In this document: positions 7,696-17,941 of the stretch, in pieces
Position numbering within the stretch: the first letter of the stretch is position 1
Layout of the letters: every line of letters begins with the position of its first letter
Assembly (NCBI RefSeq): GCF_030160835.1
Contig: NZ_BSPC01000087.1
Span: 1 to 37,994, forward strand
DNA from: Labrys miyagiensis
GTDB lineage: Bacteria; Pseudomonadota; Alphaproteobacteria; Rhizobiales; Labraceae
DNA length: 37,994 nucleotides
Direction: 5' to 3'
The notes under the pieces: generated by a model
Databases searched by the model: none
Told to the model about the DNA's origin: nothing
What the model saw: only the letters and a program-made list of their open reading frames with translations
Translations under genes and position numbers: made by a program

Positions 7696-8256
7696 TCAGA
7701 GCGCCAAAGCCGGCCGCCTGTCGCCCTGCAGATCGTGGAGCACCTGCAACTGGTTCAGAGCTTCCTGCCGCAGGAGATTGCAGTCATCGCGCTCCTCATC
7801 CGTGTTGAGCATGCCTACCCAGTCGAGCCGCGCCACGGCGCATTCCTCGAGATAAGCGAGGTTTCCGCTCAGGCCCCAGCCAAGAAAGGCGTCGATGACC
7901 TCAAGAGAGCTGAGCACGCGCGAGCGCCCGGCTGCCTCATGCTGTTCGATATCACGCAGAATGCCATCAGGCAGGAAGGGCTCGGTTGTCTCCGCCAGCG
8001 CTTCGACCCTCTGCCTGTCGGCACACGGTCCGCGTCGGATATCATCCAGTACCGCTTCGAGTGCCCGCAGGAAAGTCCGGCCGCCGGGGCGACGCGACAG
8101 GGAAGCCCTGACCTCCTCATCCGTCAGGATCACGTTGCAGCACCAGGCGGCGAACTTGCATTGCCCGCTGCGGTCGAGCCTGCTGATCGCCGTATGCATA
8201 TCGCTTTTGTATTGCGAGAATTGGAGCGGCATCATCAGTTCCTCGTCAATGGACAT
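7696..8256 (-). CDS. Hypothetical protein, function unknown
   Basis: A mostly helical, acidic, presumably cytoplasmic protein of 186 residues; I do not recognise a family. It has a Cys-x-x-x-x-x-Cys-Cys cluster early on (CKFAAWCCNV), a run of predicted helices such as LRALEAVLDDIRR and EVIDAFLGWGL, and a hydrophilic leucine-rich C-terminal helix (LLRQEALNQLQVLHDLQ). No signal peptide or membrane span is visible. The start is unclear: ATG 8256 has only a weak ribosome site, while ATG 8232 is preceded by GAGGA at ideal distance and would shorten the protein by eight residues. It is flanked by REP-like repeats on its 3' side and by dctA transcribed toward it from the right. The upstream region 8287-8330 is AT-rich and may hold its promoter. 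Confidence 0.6.
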   Translation of the reverse strand: MSIDEELMMPLQFSQYKSDMHTAISRLDRSGQCKFAAWCCNVILTDEEVRASLSRRPGGRTFLRALEAVLDDIRRGPCADRQRVEALAETTEPFLPDGILRDIEQHEAAGRSRVLSSLEVIDAFLGWGLSGNLAYLEECAVARLDWVGMLNTDEERDDCNLLRQEALNQLQVLHDLQGDRRPALAL

Positions 8257-8394
8257 TCCAGCGGATTTGTCAAACTCTTGTGTCAATAAAATATGTCAAA
8301 ACAAAGAGTTAGGACAAACGGTGATTCGCCGGAGACACACCTTGCCGCAAACGCCGGCGGCCCGCCAGCCTCTGCCGGCAGACCGCGATGATGG

Positions 8395-8413
8395 CAGCCG
8401 GCAAAGCCGGCTG
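8395..8413. terminator. Hairpin downstream of dctA
   Basis: CAGCCGGC-AAA-GCCGGCTG forms a perfect 8-bp stem eleven bases beyond the dctA stop codon. It lacks a T-run on the dctA strand, so it is a weak terminator candidate or a 3'-end stabiliser. Confidence 0.35.
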
Positions 8414-8423
8414 TTGAAGCGCC

Positions 8424-9758
8424 TCACTCTGCAGGCTGCAATACGGCCCCCTCTTCCGCCGGAAGATCGGCACCGCTCAGGGCCGCGGCGAGCCGCTCCT
8501 TGTCAAGCTCGCCTTCCCAGCGGGCGACGACGATGGTCGCCACCGCATTGCCGACCAGATTGGTCAGGGCACGGCATTCCGACATGAAACGGTCGATGCC
8601 GAGGATCAGCGCCATGCCGGCAACCGGGACGGCCGGCACGACGGCGAGCGTCGCGGCCAGGGTGATGAAGCCGGCGCCGGTGATGCCGGCCGCGCCCTTG
8701 GAGCTGATCATCGCGACCAGTAGCAGCACGATCTGCTGCCCCCAGCTGAGCTCGATGCCCGTCGCCTGGGCGATGAACAGGGACGCCAGCGTCATGTAGA
8801 TGTTGGTGCCGTCGAGATTGAAGGAATAGCCGGTGGGGATGACGATGCCGACCACGGATTTGCGGCATCCGGCCTTCTCCATCTTGTCCATCAGCGTGGG
8901 CAGCGCCGCCTCCGAGGAGGAGGTGCCGAGGACGAGCAGCAGTTCCTCCTTGATGTAGCGGACAAGGGCGATGATCGAGAAGCCGTTATACCAGCCCACC
9001 GCCCCGAGCACGATCAGCACGAAGAGCAGCGAGGTGAGATAGAAGGTGCCGATCAGCATGAGCAGATTGGCAATCGAGCCGATACCGAAGGCGCCGATGG
9101 TGAAGGCCATGGCACCGAAGGCACCGATCGGGGCAGCCTTCATCAGGATGGCCACCATGCGGAACATCGCCGCCGACAGCGAGTTCAGCACCGTCATCAG
9201 CGGAGCGCCGCGATCGCCCACCAAAGCGAGGGCGATGCCGAACAGCACGGAGAAGAACAGCACCTGCAGCACATCCCCGCCCGCCAGCGCGCTGATCGGG
9301 TTGTTCGGGATGATGTTCGTCAGGAAGCCGACGATCGTCTGGTCATGCGCCTTGGCGGCATAGTCGGCCACGGCCTTGGGATCGAGTGTCGCGGGATCGA
9401 TGTTGAGGCCCGCGCCCGGCCGGATGACATTGCCGATGACGAGACCGACCACCAGCGCCAGCGTGGAGAAGGTGAGAAAGTAGATGAAGGCCTTGCCGAC
9501 CACACGGCCGAGCTTTTTCAGATCGCTCATGCCGGCGATGCCGGTGATCACGGTGAGGCAGATCACCGGGGTGATCACCATCTTGACGAGCTTGATGAAG
9601 CCATCGCCCAGCGGCTTCATTGCCGCGCCCCAGCTCGGATAGAGATGGCCGAGCAGGATGCCGATGACAATGGCCACGATGACCTGGAAATAGAGACTGG
9701 CGTAGAGCGGCTTCTTCTGTGGCGGTCGTGCCGCTTTGATATCGCTGGCGGAGATCAT
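8424..9758 (-). CDS. dctA: C4-dicarboxylate transporter DctA
   Basis: A 444-residue DAACS-family symporter that imports succinate, fumarate and malate with cations across the inner membrane. Family marks include [20 protein letters not shown] at the start, [24 protein letters not shown], the serine-rich [18 protein letters not shown] hairpin tip, and [14 protein letters not shown] in the seventh span. The length is typical. ATG 9758 follows AAGGAGG. It is divergent from dctBD with a sigma-54 promoter about 95-110 bases upstream of the start codon and two enhancer dyads further up, so expression should depend on RpoN and phosphorylated DctD. In rhizobia this transporter is essential for symbiotic nitrogen fixation; here it shows use of C4 acids, matching the nearby isocitrate lyase. 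Confidence 0.97.
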   Translation of the reverse strand: MISASDIKAARPPQKKPLYASLYFQVIVAIVIGILLGHLYPSWGAAMKPLGDGFIKLVKMVITPVICLTVITGIAGMSDLKKLGRVVGKAFIYFLTFSTLALVVGLVIGNVIRPGAGLNIDPATLDPKAVADYAAKAHDQTIVGFLTNIIPNNPISALAGGDVLQVLFFSVLFGIALALVGDRGAPLMTVLNSLSAAMFRMVAILMKAAPIGAFGAMAFTIGAFGIGSIANLLMLIGTFYLTSLLFVLIVLGAVGWYNGFSIIALVRYIKEELLLVLGTSSSEAALPTLMDKMEKAGCRKSVVGIVIPTGYSFNLDGTNIYMTLASLFIAQATGIELSWGQQIVLLLVAMISSKGAAGITGAGFITLAATLAVVPAVPVAGMALILGIDRFMSECRALTNLVGNAVATIVVARWEGELDKERLAAALSGADLPAEEGAVLQPAE

Positions 9759-9852
9759 GTTTTCCTCCTTGGGGGCCCCCTCGGCATTGCGATGCCTGGC
9801 CCAGAAAGGTTTCCTCGACGCCGCGTTTTACCTGCGGCTGCCTCCACCCTCC

Positions 9853-9867
9853 GCAAGAACAATGCCA
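9853..9867 (-). promoter_or_regulatory. Sigma-54 promoter of dctA
   Basis: Minus strand TGGCAT-TGTTC-TTGC matches the -24/-12 consensus TGGCAY-N5-TTGC at every conserved position, with GG and GC correctly spaced. It predicts transcription starting near 9841 and a leader of roughly 83 bases before dctA. Confidence 0.88.
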
Positions 9868-9929
9868 ACTTCCTAACTCATTGATTCTTATCGATGTCTC
9901 GTTTGTTCTTCTCGCGAGAGCACGAAAAA

Positions 9930-9978
9930 TGAGCGGAAATCCACACAAGAAACTTGCCTGAGTGCGATTTTCCGCACA
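9930..9978. promoter_or_regulatory. Two DctD enhancer dyads (dctA UAS)
   Basis: Dyad 1, TGAGCGGAAATCCACACA (9930-9947), and dyad 2, AGTGCGATTTTCCGCACA (9961-9978), share the half-site pattern TGNGYGG/CCRCNCA. Their centres are 31 bases apart, three helical turns, and the nearer one is about 97 bases upstream of the predicted dctA start. Tandem DctD sites at such a distance are known from Sinorhizobium dctA. Dyad 2 ends 21 bases before the dctB start and may also affect dctBD. Confidence 0.75.
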
Positions 9979-9999
9979 TGCTTGCCAGCGAGAGGAAGC

Positions 10000-11823
10000 A
10001 TGGACGCAGCGGAGCAGCGCTGGCGGCGCGGGCGCCTGGAATGGCTGGTCTTTGTCGGGCTTGCTCTGGCAAGCCTGCTCGCTTCGACTTGGCTCGCCGC
10101 CAGTTATGGCGTGCGGCAGGCGGCCGAGGGATTGCGCTCGCAAGCCAATGGCAGCGTGACGCTCGATGTCGCCGTGCTGCGTAGCGAGCTCGACAAGCAG
10201 CGCACCCTCGCCTTCGTGCTCTCGCGTGATCCGGATGTCATCGCCACGCTCGGAACGCCCGATACCGCGCATCTCGCCGCCATGAACACCAAACTGGAAG
10301 CGCTCAATGCCGGTACGCGCTCAGCGGTGATCTACCTGATCGACAAATCCGCTACCGCCATCGCTTCGAGCAACTGGCAGGCATCCACCAGTTTCGTCGG
10401 CACCAACTACCTCTTCCGCCCCTATTTCACCGTGGCCGTCTCGGACGGCCAGGCGGACCATTTTGCCCTGGGCACGGTGAGCCAGCGGCCGGGCCTCTAT
10501 GTCGCGCGCCGGGTGGAAGGACCCACCGGCTTCCTAGGCGTGATCGTCCTCAAGGTCGAGTTCTTCAATGTCGAGGCGGACTGGCACCAGTCGGGCGCGG
10601 ACGTCTATGTCACCGATCCCCGCGGCATCGTGCTGCTGACCAGCGTGCCGGAATGGCGCTTCCGGACGCAGACCCCGATCCCGGACGCGGACAAGGAAAA
10701 GATCCGCGCCTCCCTGCAGTTCGGCGACGTCCCTCTCGCGCTGATGCCCTTGCAGCGCAGCGAGCAGGCAATTCCCGGCTCGGATTTCGTCACCGTCCCC
10801 GGCAGCGGGCTGCATCTGGCCAGCGAGTCCGACGTGCCCACCACGGATTGGCGTCTGCATCTTCTTGAGCCCGCGGGCGAGGCGCTGTCGGCCGGCGCCG
10901 CCACCATGCGCGCCACGGCTTTCGGTATCGTCGGCTCGGGCCTGGTGCTGCTCGGCATTCTCCTCCTGCGCCGCCAGCGCGCCATCGAGCGCACCGCCGC
11001 GCTGACCGAGGCTCAGGTCGAACTCGAACGGCGCGTTGCCGAGCGTACGCAGGATCTGCGCCTCAGCAATGCCCGCCTGTCGGCCGAGATCGACGAGCGC
11101 CAGAAGGTCGAGGCCAAGCTGCAGGTCGCCCGCGACGAGCTGGCCCAGGCCAATCGCCTCGCCGTCCTTGGCCAAGTCACGGCGGGCCTCGCGCATGAGG
11201 TGAACCAGCCGGTCGCCGCCATTCGCAGCTTTGCCGACAATGCCATCACCTTCCTCGACCGCAGCGAACCGAGCCCGGCGCGCAAGAACATGGCGACCAT
11301 CGCCGGTTTGACCGAAAAGATCGCCGACATCATCGCGCAATTGCGCCGCTTCTCGCGCAAGGCCACCGGCGAGCTCGGCCCCGTCTCGGTCAAGGAGGCG
11401 CTGGATGGCGCCCTGCTGCTCGTCGGCATCCGGGCGCGGCGCCAGAATGCAGTGGTGACGGTGCCCGAGGTCGCAGACACCCTGCAGGTGATGGCCAATC
11501 GCGTGCGGCTCGAACAGGTGCTCGTCAATCTGCTTCAGAACGCGCTGGAAGCCTTGGAGGGGCGCGCTCACCAGGCCATCGGCATCGATGTCGCCGAAGA
11601 TGCCGGCCTGGTGCGGCTGACGGTGAGCGACAACGGCCCGGGCATGGCGCCGGAAGTGGCGGCCAATCTGTTCACGCCCTTCGTGACCACCAAGCCACGC
11701 GGTGTGGGGCTTGGGTTGGCGATTTCGCGCGATATCGTCGAGGAACTCGGCGGGCGCCTCGAGGTGACGAGCGAGCCCGCCAAGGGCTGCCGTTTCGTGA
11801 TAACCCTGAGAGGTGCTCCATGA
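10000..11823 (+). CDS. dctB: C4-dicarboxylate sensor histidine kinase DctB
   Basis: A 607-residue membrane sensor that detects C4-dicarboxylates and phosphorylates DctD. Order of domains: first transmembrane helix ([19 protein letters not shown]), a periplasmic double-PAS/CACHE region of about 260 residues with the DctB-like [20 protein letters not shown] segment, a second helix ([15 protein letters not shown]), a coiled-coil linker, then the dimerisation domain with His399 in [16 protein letters not shown], and the ATPase domain (N box [10 protein letters not shown] boxes DNGPGMAP and GVGLGLAIS). ATG 10000 is chosen because AGAGGAAGC precedes it; an in-frame TTG at 9982 has no site. The stop overlaps the dctD start as ATGA, so translation is coupled. 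Confidence 0.95.
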   Translation: MDAAEQRWRRGRLEWLVFVGLALASLLASTWLAASYGVRQAAEGLRSQANGSVTLDVAVLRSELDKQRTLAFVLSRDPDVIATLGTPDTAHLAAMNTKLEALNAGTRSAVIYLIDKSATAIASSNWQASTSFVGTNYLFRPYFTVAVSDGQADHFALGTVSQRPGLYVARRVEGPTGFLGVIVLKVEFFNVEADWHQSGADVYVTDPRGIVLLTSVPEWRFRTQTPIPDADKEKIRASLQFGDVPLALMPLQRSEQAIPGSDFVTVPGSGLHLASESDVPTTDWRLHLLEPAGEALSAGAATMRATAFGIVGSGLVLLGILLLRRQRAIERTAALTEAQVELERRVAERTQDLRLSNARLSAEIDERQKVEAKLQVARDELAQANRLAVLGQVTAGLAHEVNQPVAAIRSFADNAITFLDRSEPSPARKNMATIAGLTEKIADIIAQLRRFSRKATGELGPVSVKEALDGALLLVGIRARRQNAVVTVPEVADTLQVMANRVRLEQVLVNLLQNALEALEGRAHQAIGIDVAEDAGLVRLTVSDNGPGMAPEVAANLFTPFVTTKPRGVGLGLAISRDIVEELGGRLEVTSEPAKGCRFVITLRGAP

Positions 11824-13196
11824 ACGCTCCTCGTCCCCTGCCCATCGCCTTCATCGACGACGACCAGGATCTGCGCGAGGCCAATGAGCAGACGCTGCTG
11901 CTGGCCGGTTTCAGGCCCGTGCTGTTCGAATCCGCCCTCGAGGCCCTGGAGGTTCTGGATGAGAGCTTCGAGGGGGTGGTGGTCACCGATCTGCGCATGC
12001 CGGAGATCGATGGCATGGAGCTGTTCCGTCGCCTGCGCGCTCGCGATGCCGACCTGCCCGTGATCCTGATCACCGGACATGGCGATATCGCCACCGCGGT
12101 CGAGGCGATGCGGGAGGGCGCATATGACTTCCTCGCCAAGCCCTTCGCTTCCGACAGGCTGATCCAGAGCGTGCGCCGGGCGGCCGAGAAGCGGCGCCTG
12201 GTGATGGAAAACCGCCGCCTGCGCCTGGCGGCTGAAGCGGCGCAGACGGCCTCGCCGCTGATGGGCGAAGCCCCTGTCATGCAGCGCCTGCGGGAGACAC
12301 TGAAGGCCATCGCGGACGCGGATGTCGATGTGCTGGTGATCGGCGAGACCGGCGCGGGCAAGGAACTGGTCGCCGATCAGTTGCACCGCCTGGGGCGCCG
12401 GCGCGACGGCCATTTTGTGGCCCTCAATTGCGGCGCGCTGCCGGACACCGTGCTCGAAAGCGAGCTCTTCGGCCATGAGAGCGGCGCCTTCACGGGCGCC
12501 TTGAAGAAGCGCGTCGGACTGATCGAGCATTCGAACGGCGGCACGCTGTTCCTGGATGAGATCGAGAGCATGTCGCTGGGCGCCCAAACGCGCCTCCTGC
12601 GCGTGCTGGAGCAGCGCGAGGTCACCCCGCTCGGCAGCAACAAGGCCCGGCCGGTGGATCTGCGCGTGGTCGCCGCCGCCAAGAGCGATCTCGGTGATCC
12701 CCAGCACCGGCTCACCTTTCGCGAGGACCTGTTCCACCGGCTGAACGTGGTGACGCTGCGCATTCCGCCACTGCGCGAAAGGCGTGGTGACGTGCCGCTG
12801 CTGTTCACCTTTTTCCTGGGCCAGGCCTGCCGGCGCTTCCAGCGCGAGATGCCGGCCCTGTCGGACGCCATCCACCGCCATCTCGCCACGCATGAATGGC
12901 CGGGCAATGTGCGCGAACTCATGCATTTCGCCGAGCGCGTGGCGCTGGGGCTGGCGGACCTCGATGCCCCGCCGCCGCCCACGCGGGAGGACGCCACGCT
13001 GCCGGAGCGGCTGGAACTTTACGAGGCGGAGCTCATCCGTAACGCCCTGACCCAGCACAAGGGCGATGTGCGCGCCACGCTGCAGGCGCTCGGCATTCCG
13101 CGCAAGACCTTCTACGACAAGCTGCAGCGCTACGGCATCAATCGTGCGAGCTTTGAGGTCCCCGGGAGCGCGGACATCCCTACGACACTCAAGTGA
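11820..13196 (+). CDS. dctD: Sigma-54-dependent response regulator DctD
   Basis: A 458-residue NtrC-class activator. The receiver domain has acid pocket residues 13-15, phosphoacceptor Asp57 (VVVTDLRMP) and Lys107. The AAA+ domain has Walker A GETGAGKE (175-182) and the sigma-54 contact loop GAFTGA (222-227), then the Walker B FLDEIESM. The C-terminus has a Fis-type helix-turn-helix ([22 protein letters not shown]). It activates dctA from the dyads at 9930-9978. It is cotranscribed with dctB through a 4-base overlap. The last dozen codons ([11 protein letters not shown] region) are encoded by a REP-like repeat arm and a small hairpin spanning the stop codon, so the tail of the protein appears to be repeat-derived. 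Confidence 0.96.
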   Translation: MNAPRPLPIAFIDDDQDLREANEQTLLLAGFRPVLFESALEALEVLDESFEGVVVTDLRMPEIDGMELFRRLRARDADLPVILITGHGDIATAVEAMREGAYDFLAKPFASDRLIQSVRRAAEKRRLVMENRRLRLAAEAAQTASPLMGEAPVMQRLRETLKAIADADVDVLVIGETGAGKELVADQLHRLGRRRDGHFVALNCGALPDTVLESELFGHESGAFTGALKKRVGLIEHSNGGTLFLDEIESMSLGAQTRLLRVLEQREVTPLGSNKARPVDLRVVAAAKSDLGDPQHRLTFREDLFHRLNVVTLRIPPLRERRGDVPLLFTFFLGQACRRFQREMPALSDAIHRHLATHEWPGNVRELMHFAERVALGLADLDAPPPPTREDATLPERLELYEAELIRNALTQHKGDVRATLQALGIPRKTFYDKLQRYGINRASFEVPGSADIPTTLK

Positions 13197-13315
13197 GTGT
13201 CGGACGATCCGCTCTTGAACCGGTGTCGGTAAAAGAAAGGGCGCGGACCTCCATGGTCGCGCCCTTTCCTACATGCGATTCGGTTCAAGAGCGGACGGGA
13301 CGTCCGCGCTCCCGG
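13162..13315. repeat. Nested inverted repeat, REP-like family B
   Basis: The outer arms CCGGGAGCGCGGACATCCC (13162-13180) and its inverted partner (13297-13315) differ at one position. The inner arms TCCGCTCTTGAACCG (13208-13222) and its perfect inverse (13281-13295) nest within them, and a terminator-like hairpin occupies the centre. A further 8-bp stem, CGACACTC-AAGT-GAGTGTCG (13183-13202), spans the dctD stop codon. Related half elements occur at 14,678-14,762. The unit fills the space between convergent dctD and aceA. Confidence 0.75.
13232..13270. terminator. Bidirectional terminator between dctD and aceA
   Basis: AAAGGGCGCG (13236-13245) pairs with CGCGCCCTTT (13258-13267), with an A-rich flank on the left and TTTCCT at the right end. 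It is placed centrally between the convergent dctD and aceA genes. Confidence 0.6.
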
Positions 13316-13317
13316 CG

Positions 13318-14616
<1,299 letters not shown>

Positions 14617-14677
14617 GGGGACTGGTCCTGGGTAATCTGCAGGCAATGGATGGAGCGATTGGCAAAAGGCGCGGTTT

Positions 14678-14762
14678 CCCGGGTGCGCGGACATCCTGTC
14701 CGCATCTTGGAAACGCCGTGCTCGCCGGAAGAAAGAGGCGGAGGGGAGATCCGCGCTCCCGG
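14678..14762. repeat. REP-like repeat, family B, further copies
   Basis: CCCGGGTGCGCGGACATCC (from 14678) and, inverted, GGGAGATCCGCGCTCCCGG (14744-14762) repeat the arms found at 13162-13315. GCGGACA-TCC-TGTCCGC forms a small internal hairpin. The element lies exactly between the small ORF and aceA and could process or attenuate a joint transcript. Confidence 0.6.
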
Positions 14763-14993
14763 TCAGCCCCTCATCCTGGCGAAGGTCGCCGCGATCATCG
14801 GCTGGCCCTCGAACATGTGCTCGGCGCCGCTGCTGTTCACGCGGGTGAAGCGATGACGGCCGATCCTGTGCACGATTGAGAACTCCCTGTCTGCCAGCCC
14901 CTGGGCGCGAAACTCGGCATTAATCTCGGCCATGCTGGCGCCGATGATGGTGATGAATTCGTCGCATTCGTTGCTCTGGTGCATCTGGCTCAT
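14763..14993 (-). CDS. Small conserved-looking protein upstream of aceA
   Basis: A 76-residue ORF with ATG 14993 behind a strong GAGGAG ribosome site, on the same strand as aceA and ending at the edge of a repeat. The sequence is soluble with a mixed alpha/beta look: [21 protein letters not shown] followed by basic [17 protein letters not shown] and a C-terminal helix. I do not recognise a family. The ribosome site, codon use and position between the regulator promoter and aceA argue that it is a real gene, probably first in an aceA transcript and under the same control. A role in acetate or fatty-acid growth is inference from position only. Confidence 0.7.
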   Translation of the reverse strand: MSQMHQSNECDEFITIIGASMAEINAEFRAQGLADREFSIVHRIGRHRFTRVNSSGAEHMFEGQPMIAATFARMRG

Positions 14994-15065
14994 GACATTC
15001 TCCTCAATGGGTGATGTCAATGATTGACACTGCAGCGCAGTAAGGCAAGATATATTGATAAATCA

Positions 15066-15113
15066 AAGCGTTAATTTGAAAACGCTTGTAAAGAAAACTT
15101 TGTAATTCTGTAA
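15066..15113. promoter_or_regulatory. Operator candidates in the aceA/regulator intergenic region
   Basis: An inverted repeat AAGCGTT-N8-AACGCTT (15066-15087) lies midway between the two divergent starts. It is followed by three TGTAA motifs at 15087, 15101 and 15109. RamB-type regulators bind AT-rich sites near aceA, so one or both patterns could be its target. The region is clearly more AT-rich than its surroundings. Confidence 0.45.
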
Positions 15114-15147
15114 ATCCTGTCAAGATGGCGGGATTGGAGAAAGAGTG

Positions 15148-16545
15148 ATGCAAGAGACGGATCCGCGTATCGGCGGTAAGATCCAGCGCCTGCGCCGGCA
15201 AGGCCGCATCTCGCAGGCCCAACTCGCCGGCTCGCTCGGCATCTCGGCGAGCTATCTCAACCTGATCGAGCACAATCGCCGCCGCATGACGGTGCCGCTG
15301 CTCTTGAAGACCGCTTCCTATTTCGGCGTCGATGCCGGCGAACTCGCCGAGAACGACGATTCGCGCCTCGCCGGCGACCTGATGGAGCTATTCGGCGACG
15401 ACGTCTTCGCGGACAGCGAGGTGACCAACCAGGATGTGCGCGACCTCGCCACTTCCAACCCGCAGATCGGCCGCGCCATCGTGCAAATGTTCGACCGCTT
15501 CAGGGCCCTGCGCGGCGCGGGCACCGGCGTGACCTCCGCCGCCGAGGCCGGCTATCACGTCGCCACCGACGCCGTGTCGGACTTCCTGCAGCTCAACAGC
15601 AACCACTTCCCCTTGCTGGAGGCGCAGGCCGAGCGTATCCGCGCCGAAATCGACCAGTTGTCGGACTCCTTCGAGCAAGGTCTCAAGCTCTATCTCTTCA
15701 ACGTCTTCGGCCTGCAATGGCGGCTCGGCGCCCTGCCCCATGGCCTCGCCGGCCGCCTCAGCAAGGACCACGAGATCTTCGAAACGGCCGACGTGCTGCC
15801 GCCGGAAACCGCCATCTTCGCCGCATCCCATCGCCTCGGCCTCCTCGCCACCGCACGCGAGATCGACCGGCTCATCGAGGCAGGCAACCTGCCGGCCGAT
15901 GCACCGGCCCTCGCCCGCCACGCCCTCGCCGCCTATTTCGCCGGCGCGCTGATCATGCCCTACGAGCCCTTCCTGCGCGCCTGCAAGGAGACACGCTACG
16001 ATATCGACCGCATCGCCAGGCGCTTCAATGCCAGCTTCGAACAGGTCTGCCACCGCATGACCACGCTGCAGCGACCGGGACTTTCCGGCATACCGCTTCA
16101 CCTGATCCGGACGGATATCGCCGGCAACATCTCGAAGCGCTTCTCGCTCTCGGGCATCCATATCCCCCGCCATTCCGGCGCCTGCCCGCGCTGGAATGTC
16201 TATGCCGCTTTCCTGCATCCCGGCCAGATCAACGTGCAGGTGAGTCAGATGCCGGAGGGCCAGCGCTATTTCTGCATCGCCAAATCGCTGACCAAGGGCG
16301 GGCACCGCCACAACGCCCCGCGCCGCTACCTCTCAATCGGCCTCGGCTGCCATATCTCGCATGCGCAGGACATGGTCTATTCGGACGGCATCGACGTCTC
16401 CAATCCCGCCCAGGCCGTGCCGATCGGCGTCGGCTGCCGGATCTGTCCCCGGCTCGACTGCGGACAGAGGGCGCACCCGCCGGCCGAACACAGGCTGCAG
16501 TTGAACGAGGACGAGCAGGCGGAGAGCCTGTATTCGAGGATTTGA
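15148..16545 (+). CDS. ScfR/RamB-type transcriptional regulator
   Basis: A 465-residue regulator of the short-chain fatty acyl-CoA regulator family. It has an N-terminal XRE helix-turn-helix (residues about 8-62, RISQAQLAGSLGISASYLNL), an IrrE-like middle region where the zinc-peptidase HExxH is replaced by HALAAYFAGALIMPYEPF, and a C-terminal domain with conserved cysteines (GVGCRICPRLDCGQRAHPP). ATG 15148 follows GGAGA; the GTG just before it is less likely. In Corynebacterium and in alphaproteobacteria such proteins control isocitrate lyase and propionate or acetate genes in response to acyl-CoA or related metabolites. Divergent placement from the aceA unit supports control of the glyoxylate shunt. 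Confidence 0.88.
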   Translation: MQETDPRIGGKIQRLRRQGRISQAQLAGSLGISASYLNLIEHNRRRMTVPLLLKTASYFGVDAGELAENDDSRLAGDLMELFGDDVFADSEVTNQDVRDLATSNPQIGRAIVQMFDRFRALRGAGTGVTSAAEAGYHVATDAVSDFLQLNSNHFPLLEAQAERIRAEIDQLSDSFEQGLKLYLFNVFGLQWRLGALPHGLAGRLSKDHEIFETADVLPPETAIFAASHRLGLLATAREIDRLIEAGNLPADAPALARHALAAYFAGALIMPYEPFLRACKETRYDIDRIARRFNASFEQVCHRMTTLQRPGLSGIPLHLIRTDIAGNISKRFSLSGIHIPRHSGACPRWNVYAAFLHPGQINVQVSQMPEGQRYFCIAKSLTKGGHRHNAPRRYLSIGLGCHISHAQDMVYSDGIDVSNPAQAVPIGVGCRICPRLDCGQRAHPPAEHRLQLNEDEQAESLYSRI

Positions 16546-16606
16546 GAAGATGCCGGCAAATACCTCCTCCTCGGTGAGGACTTCTGACGTGAGCCCCTGA
16601 TAAAGC

Positions 16607-17353
16607 TCAAAGCTTGGAGCCCCCGTCCACGCGTAGGGTATCGCCGGTGATCCAGCGCGCTTCATCCGAGGCGAGGAAGGCGACGGCTCCGCCTATGTCG
16701 TCTGGTTCGGCCAGGCGCTTGAGCGCCTGGATACCGAGCGCGAAATCGCGGCCCGCGTCGGTCTTGGTGAAGTTCGACATGTCGGTCTGCACGATGCCGG
16801 GCGCCACCGCATTCACGCGGATGCCGCGGGGACCGAGTGCGGCAGCGAAATGCTTGACGAGCGTATCGACCGCGCCCTTGGTCGCTGCATAAGCGGGAAT
16901 CGTGCCGACCGAAGCACGGGCTGCGAGCGAGGACAGAAGAATGACGCTGCATCCCTGGCACATGATGGGGAGAAGTTGTTGGACCAGGAAGAACGGCGCG
17001 CGCACATTGACGGCAAACAGCCGATCAAAATCCTCGACCGTCGTCTCCTCGATCGTTGCCGCCTTTGAGATGCCCGCATTGGCGACGAGAATGTCCAGTC
17101 GATCTCCGACGACGGCGCGAACCTGCTGCGCGAGCTTGCCTGCACCGTCCGCAGCGGCCAGATCGGCGGCAACGATCTCAGCACGGCCGCCGGTCCCGCG
17201 GATTTCCTCGACGACGAGCTGAGCCTCCGCCTTCCCCTGCCCATAATGCACGAGCACCTGGGCGCCAGCCCTTGCAAGAGCAAGGGCACTGGAGCGGCCG
17301 ATGCCGCGCGAGGCGCCGGTGACGAGAGCGGTTTTTCCCGAGAGCGAGGTCAT
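16607..17353 (-). CDS. SDR family oxidoreductase
   Basis: A 248-residue classical short-chain dehydrogenase/reductase. It has the nucleotide-binding TGASRGIG motif (residues 13-20), LVANAGIS, the catalytic Ser followed by the YAATK tetrad segment (YxxxK) and the C-terminal GDTLRVDGG signature. The basic residue early after beta-1 (TGASRGIGR) and an HYGQGKAEA loop suggest NADP(H) preference, but this is not certain. It is last in a minus-strand cluster of four genes that faces a LysR gene. AAGGAACC precedes the ATG. The substrate is unknown; 3-oxoacyl-ACP reductase-like labels are generic for this group. Confidence 0.9.
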   Translation of the reverse strand: MTSLSGKTALVTGASRGIGRSSALALARAGAQVLVHYGQGKAEAQLVVEEIRGTGGRAEIVAADLAAADGAGKLAQQVRAVVGDRLDILVANAGISKAATIEETTVEDFDRLFAVNVRAPFFLVQQLLPIMCQGCSVILLSSLAARASVGTIPAYAATKGAVDTLVKHFAAALGPRGIRVNAVAPGIVQTDMSNFTKTDAGRDFALGIQALKRLAEPDDIGGAVAFLASDEARWITGDTLRVDGGSKL

Positions 17354-17484
17354 GATCCAGGTTCCTTCCGGTCTGTGAGGCTGGTGTCGGGGCGTAGCAA
17401 GGCGGCTGCCGGTGCGGGGATCCGCGGCGGCGCCTGATTGGTCACCCGCCAGGCTGGAGCCAGGCCGGTTTGCGTGGAGAGCGG

Positions 17485-17886
17485 CTAGTCCCCTGCCCGT
17501 TCCTCGATCGAGTTGATGCGATCGGGGTAGAACGCGACGTGACCCTTGATCGCGGCGACCGCGGCATAAGGCGCCTCATAACTCCAGACGGCGTTGATCG
17601 AACGCTCGCCGCCGGTCGGGATGCTGAAATAGGCGCAGTCCCCCTTGTAGGGGCAATAGGTGGTGTGATCCGTCCGTTGGAGCAGCGTCATGTCCACGTC
17701 CTGCCGTGGCATGTATTGCACGGCGGCATAGCCAGCCTCGCGCAATGTCAATGCAGCCCGTGTATCAGCGACAACGCGTCCCGCGGCCTTGACCACGACA
17801 CGATGGGCATTGCGCTCGATCGTGATGGGGTGACCCTGGCCGGGGACCTTGATGGTCTTTGTTTTTGGCTCGGCTGGATTTGACAT
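17485..17886 (-). CDS. DUF427 domain protein
   Basis: A 133-residue single-domain protein of the DUF427 family (a small beta-tent-like fold). The hallmark is the segment TTYCPYKGDCAYFSI followed by NAVWSYEAPYAAVAAIKGHVAFYPDRI. Such proteins are common in soil proteobacteria and actinobacteria, often beside short-chain dehydrogenases and alpha/beta hydrolases, as here. Their biochemical function is not established. It lies 55 bases after the hydrolase stop codon on the same strand and is likely cotranscribed. Confidence 0.9.
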   Translation of the reverse strand: MSNPAEPKTKTIKVPGQGHPITIERNAHRVVVKAAGRVVADTRAALTLREAGYAAVQYMPRQDVDMTLLQRTDHTTYCPYKGDCAYFSIPTGGERSINAVWSYEAPYAAVAAIKGHVAFYPDRINSIEERAGD

Positions 17887-17941
17887 GGCTTCAATCCTTC
17901 AATGGGGTGCCCGGGTCTCGGCCGCAGCGCCTTTCTCGACG

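Noticed and set aside
11568-13058. 496-codon minus-strand frame over dctD
   Set aside because: Exactly antisense to the well-defined DctD domains; no ribosome site and no recognisable motif.
16333-16665. 110-codon minus-strand frame between the ScfR-type gene and the SDR gene
   Set aside because: The part outside the neighbouring genes (SEVLTEEEVFAG) looks protein-like, but most of the frame overlaps the regulator antisense and there is no ribosome site.
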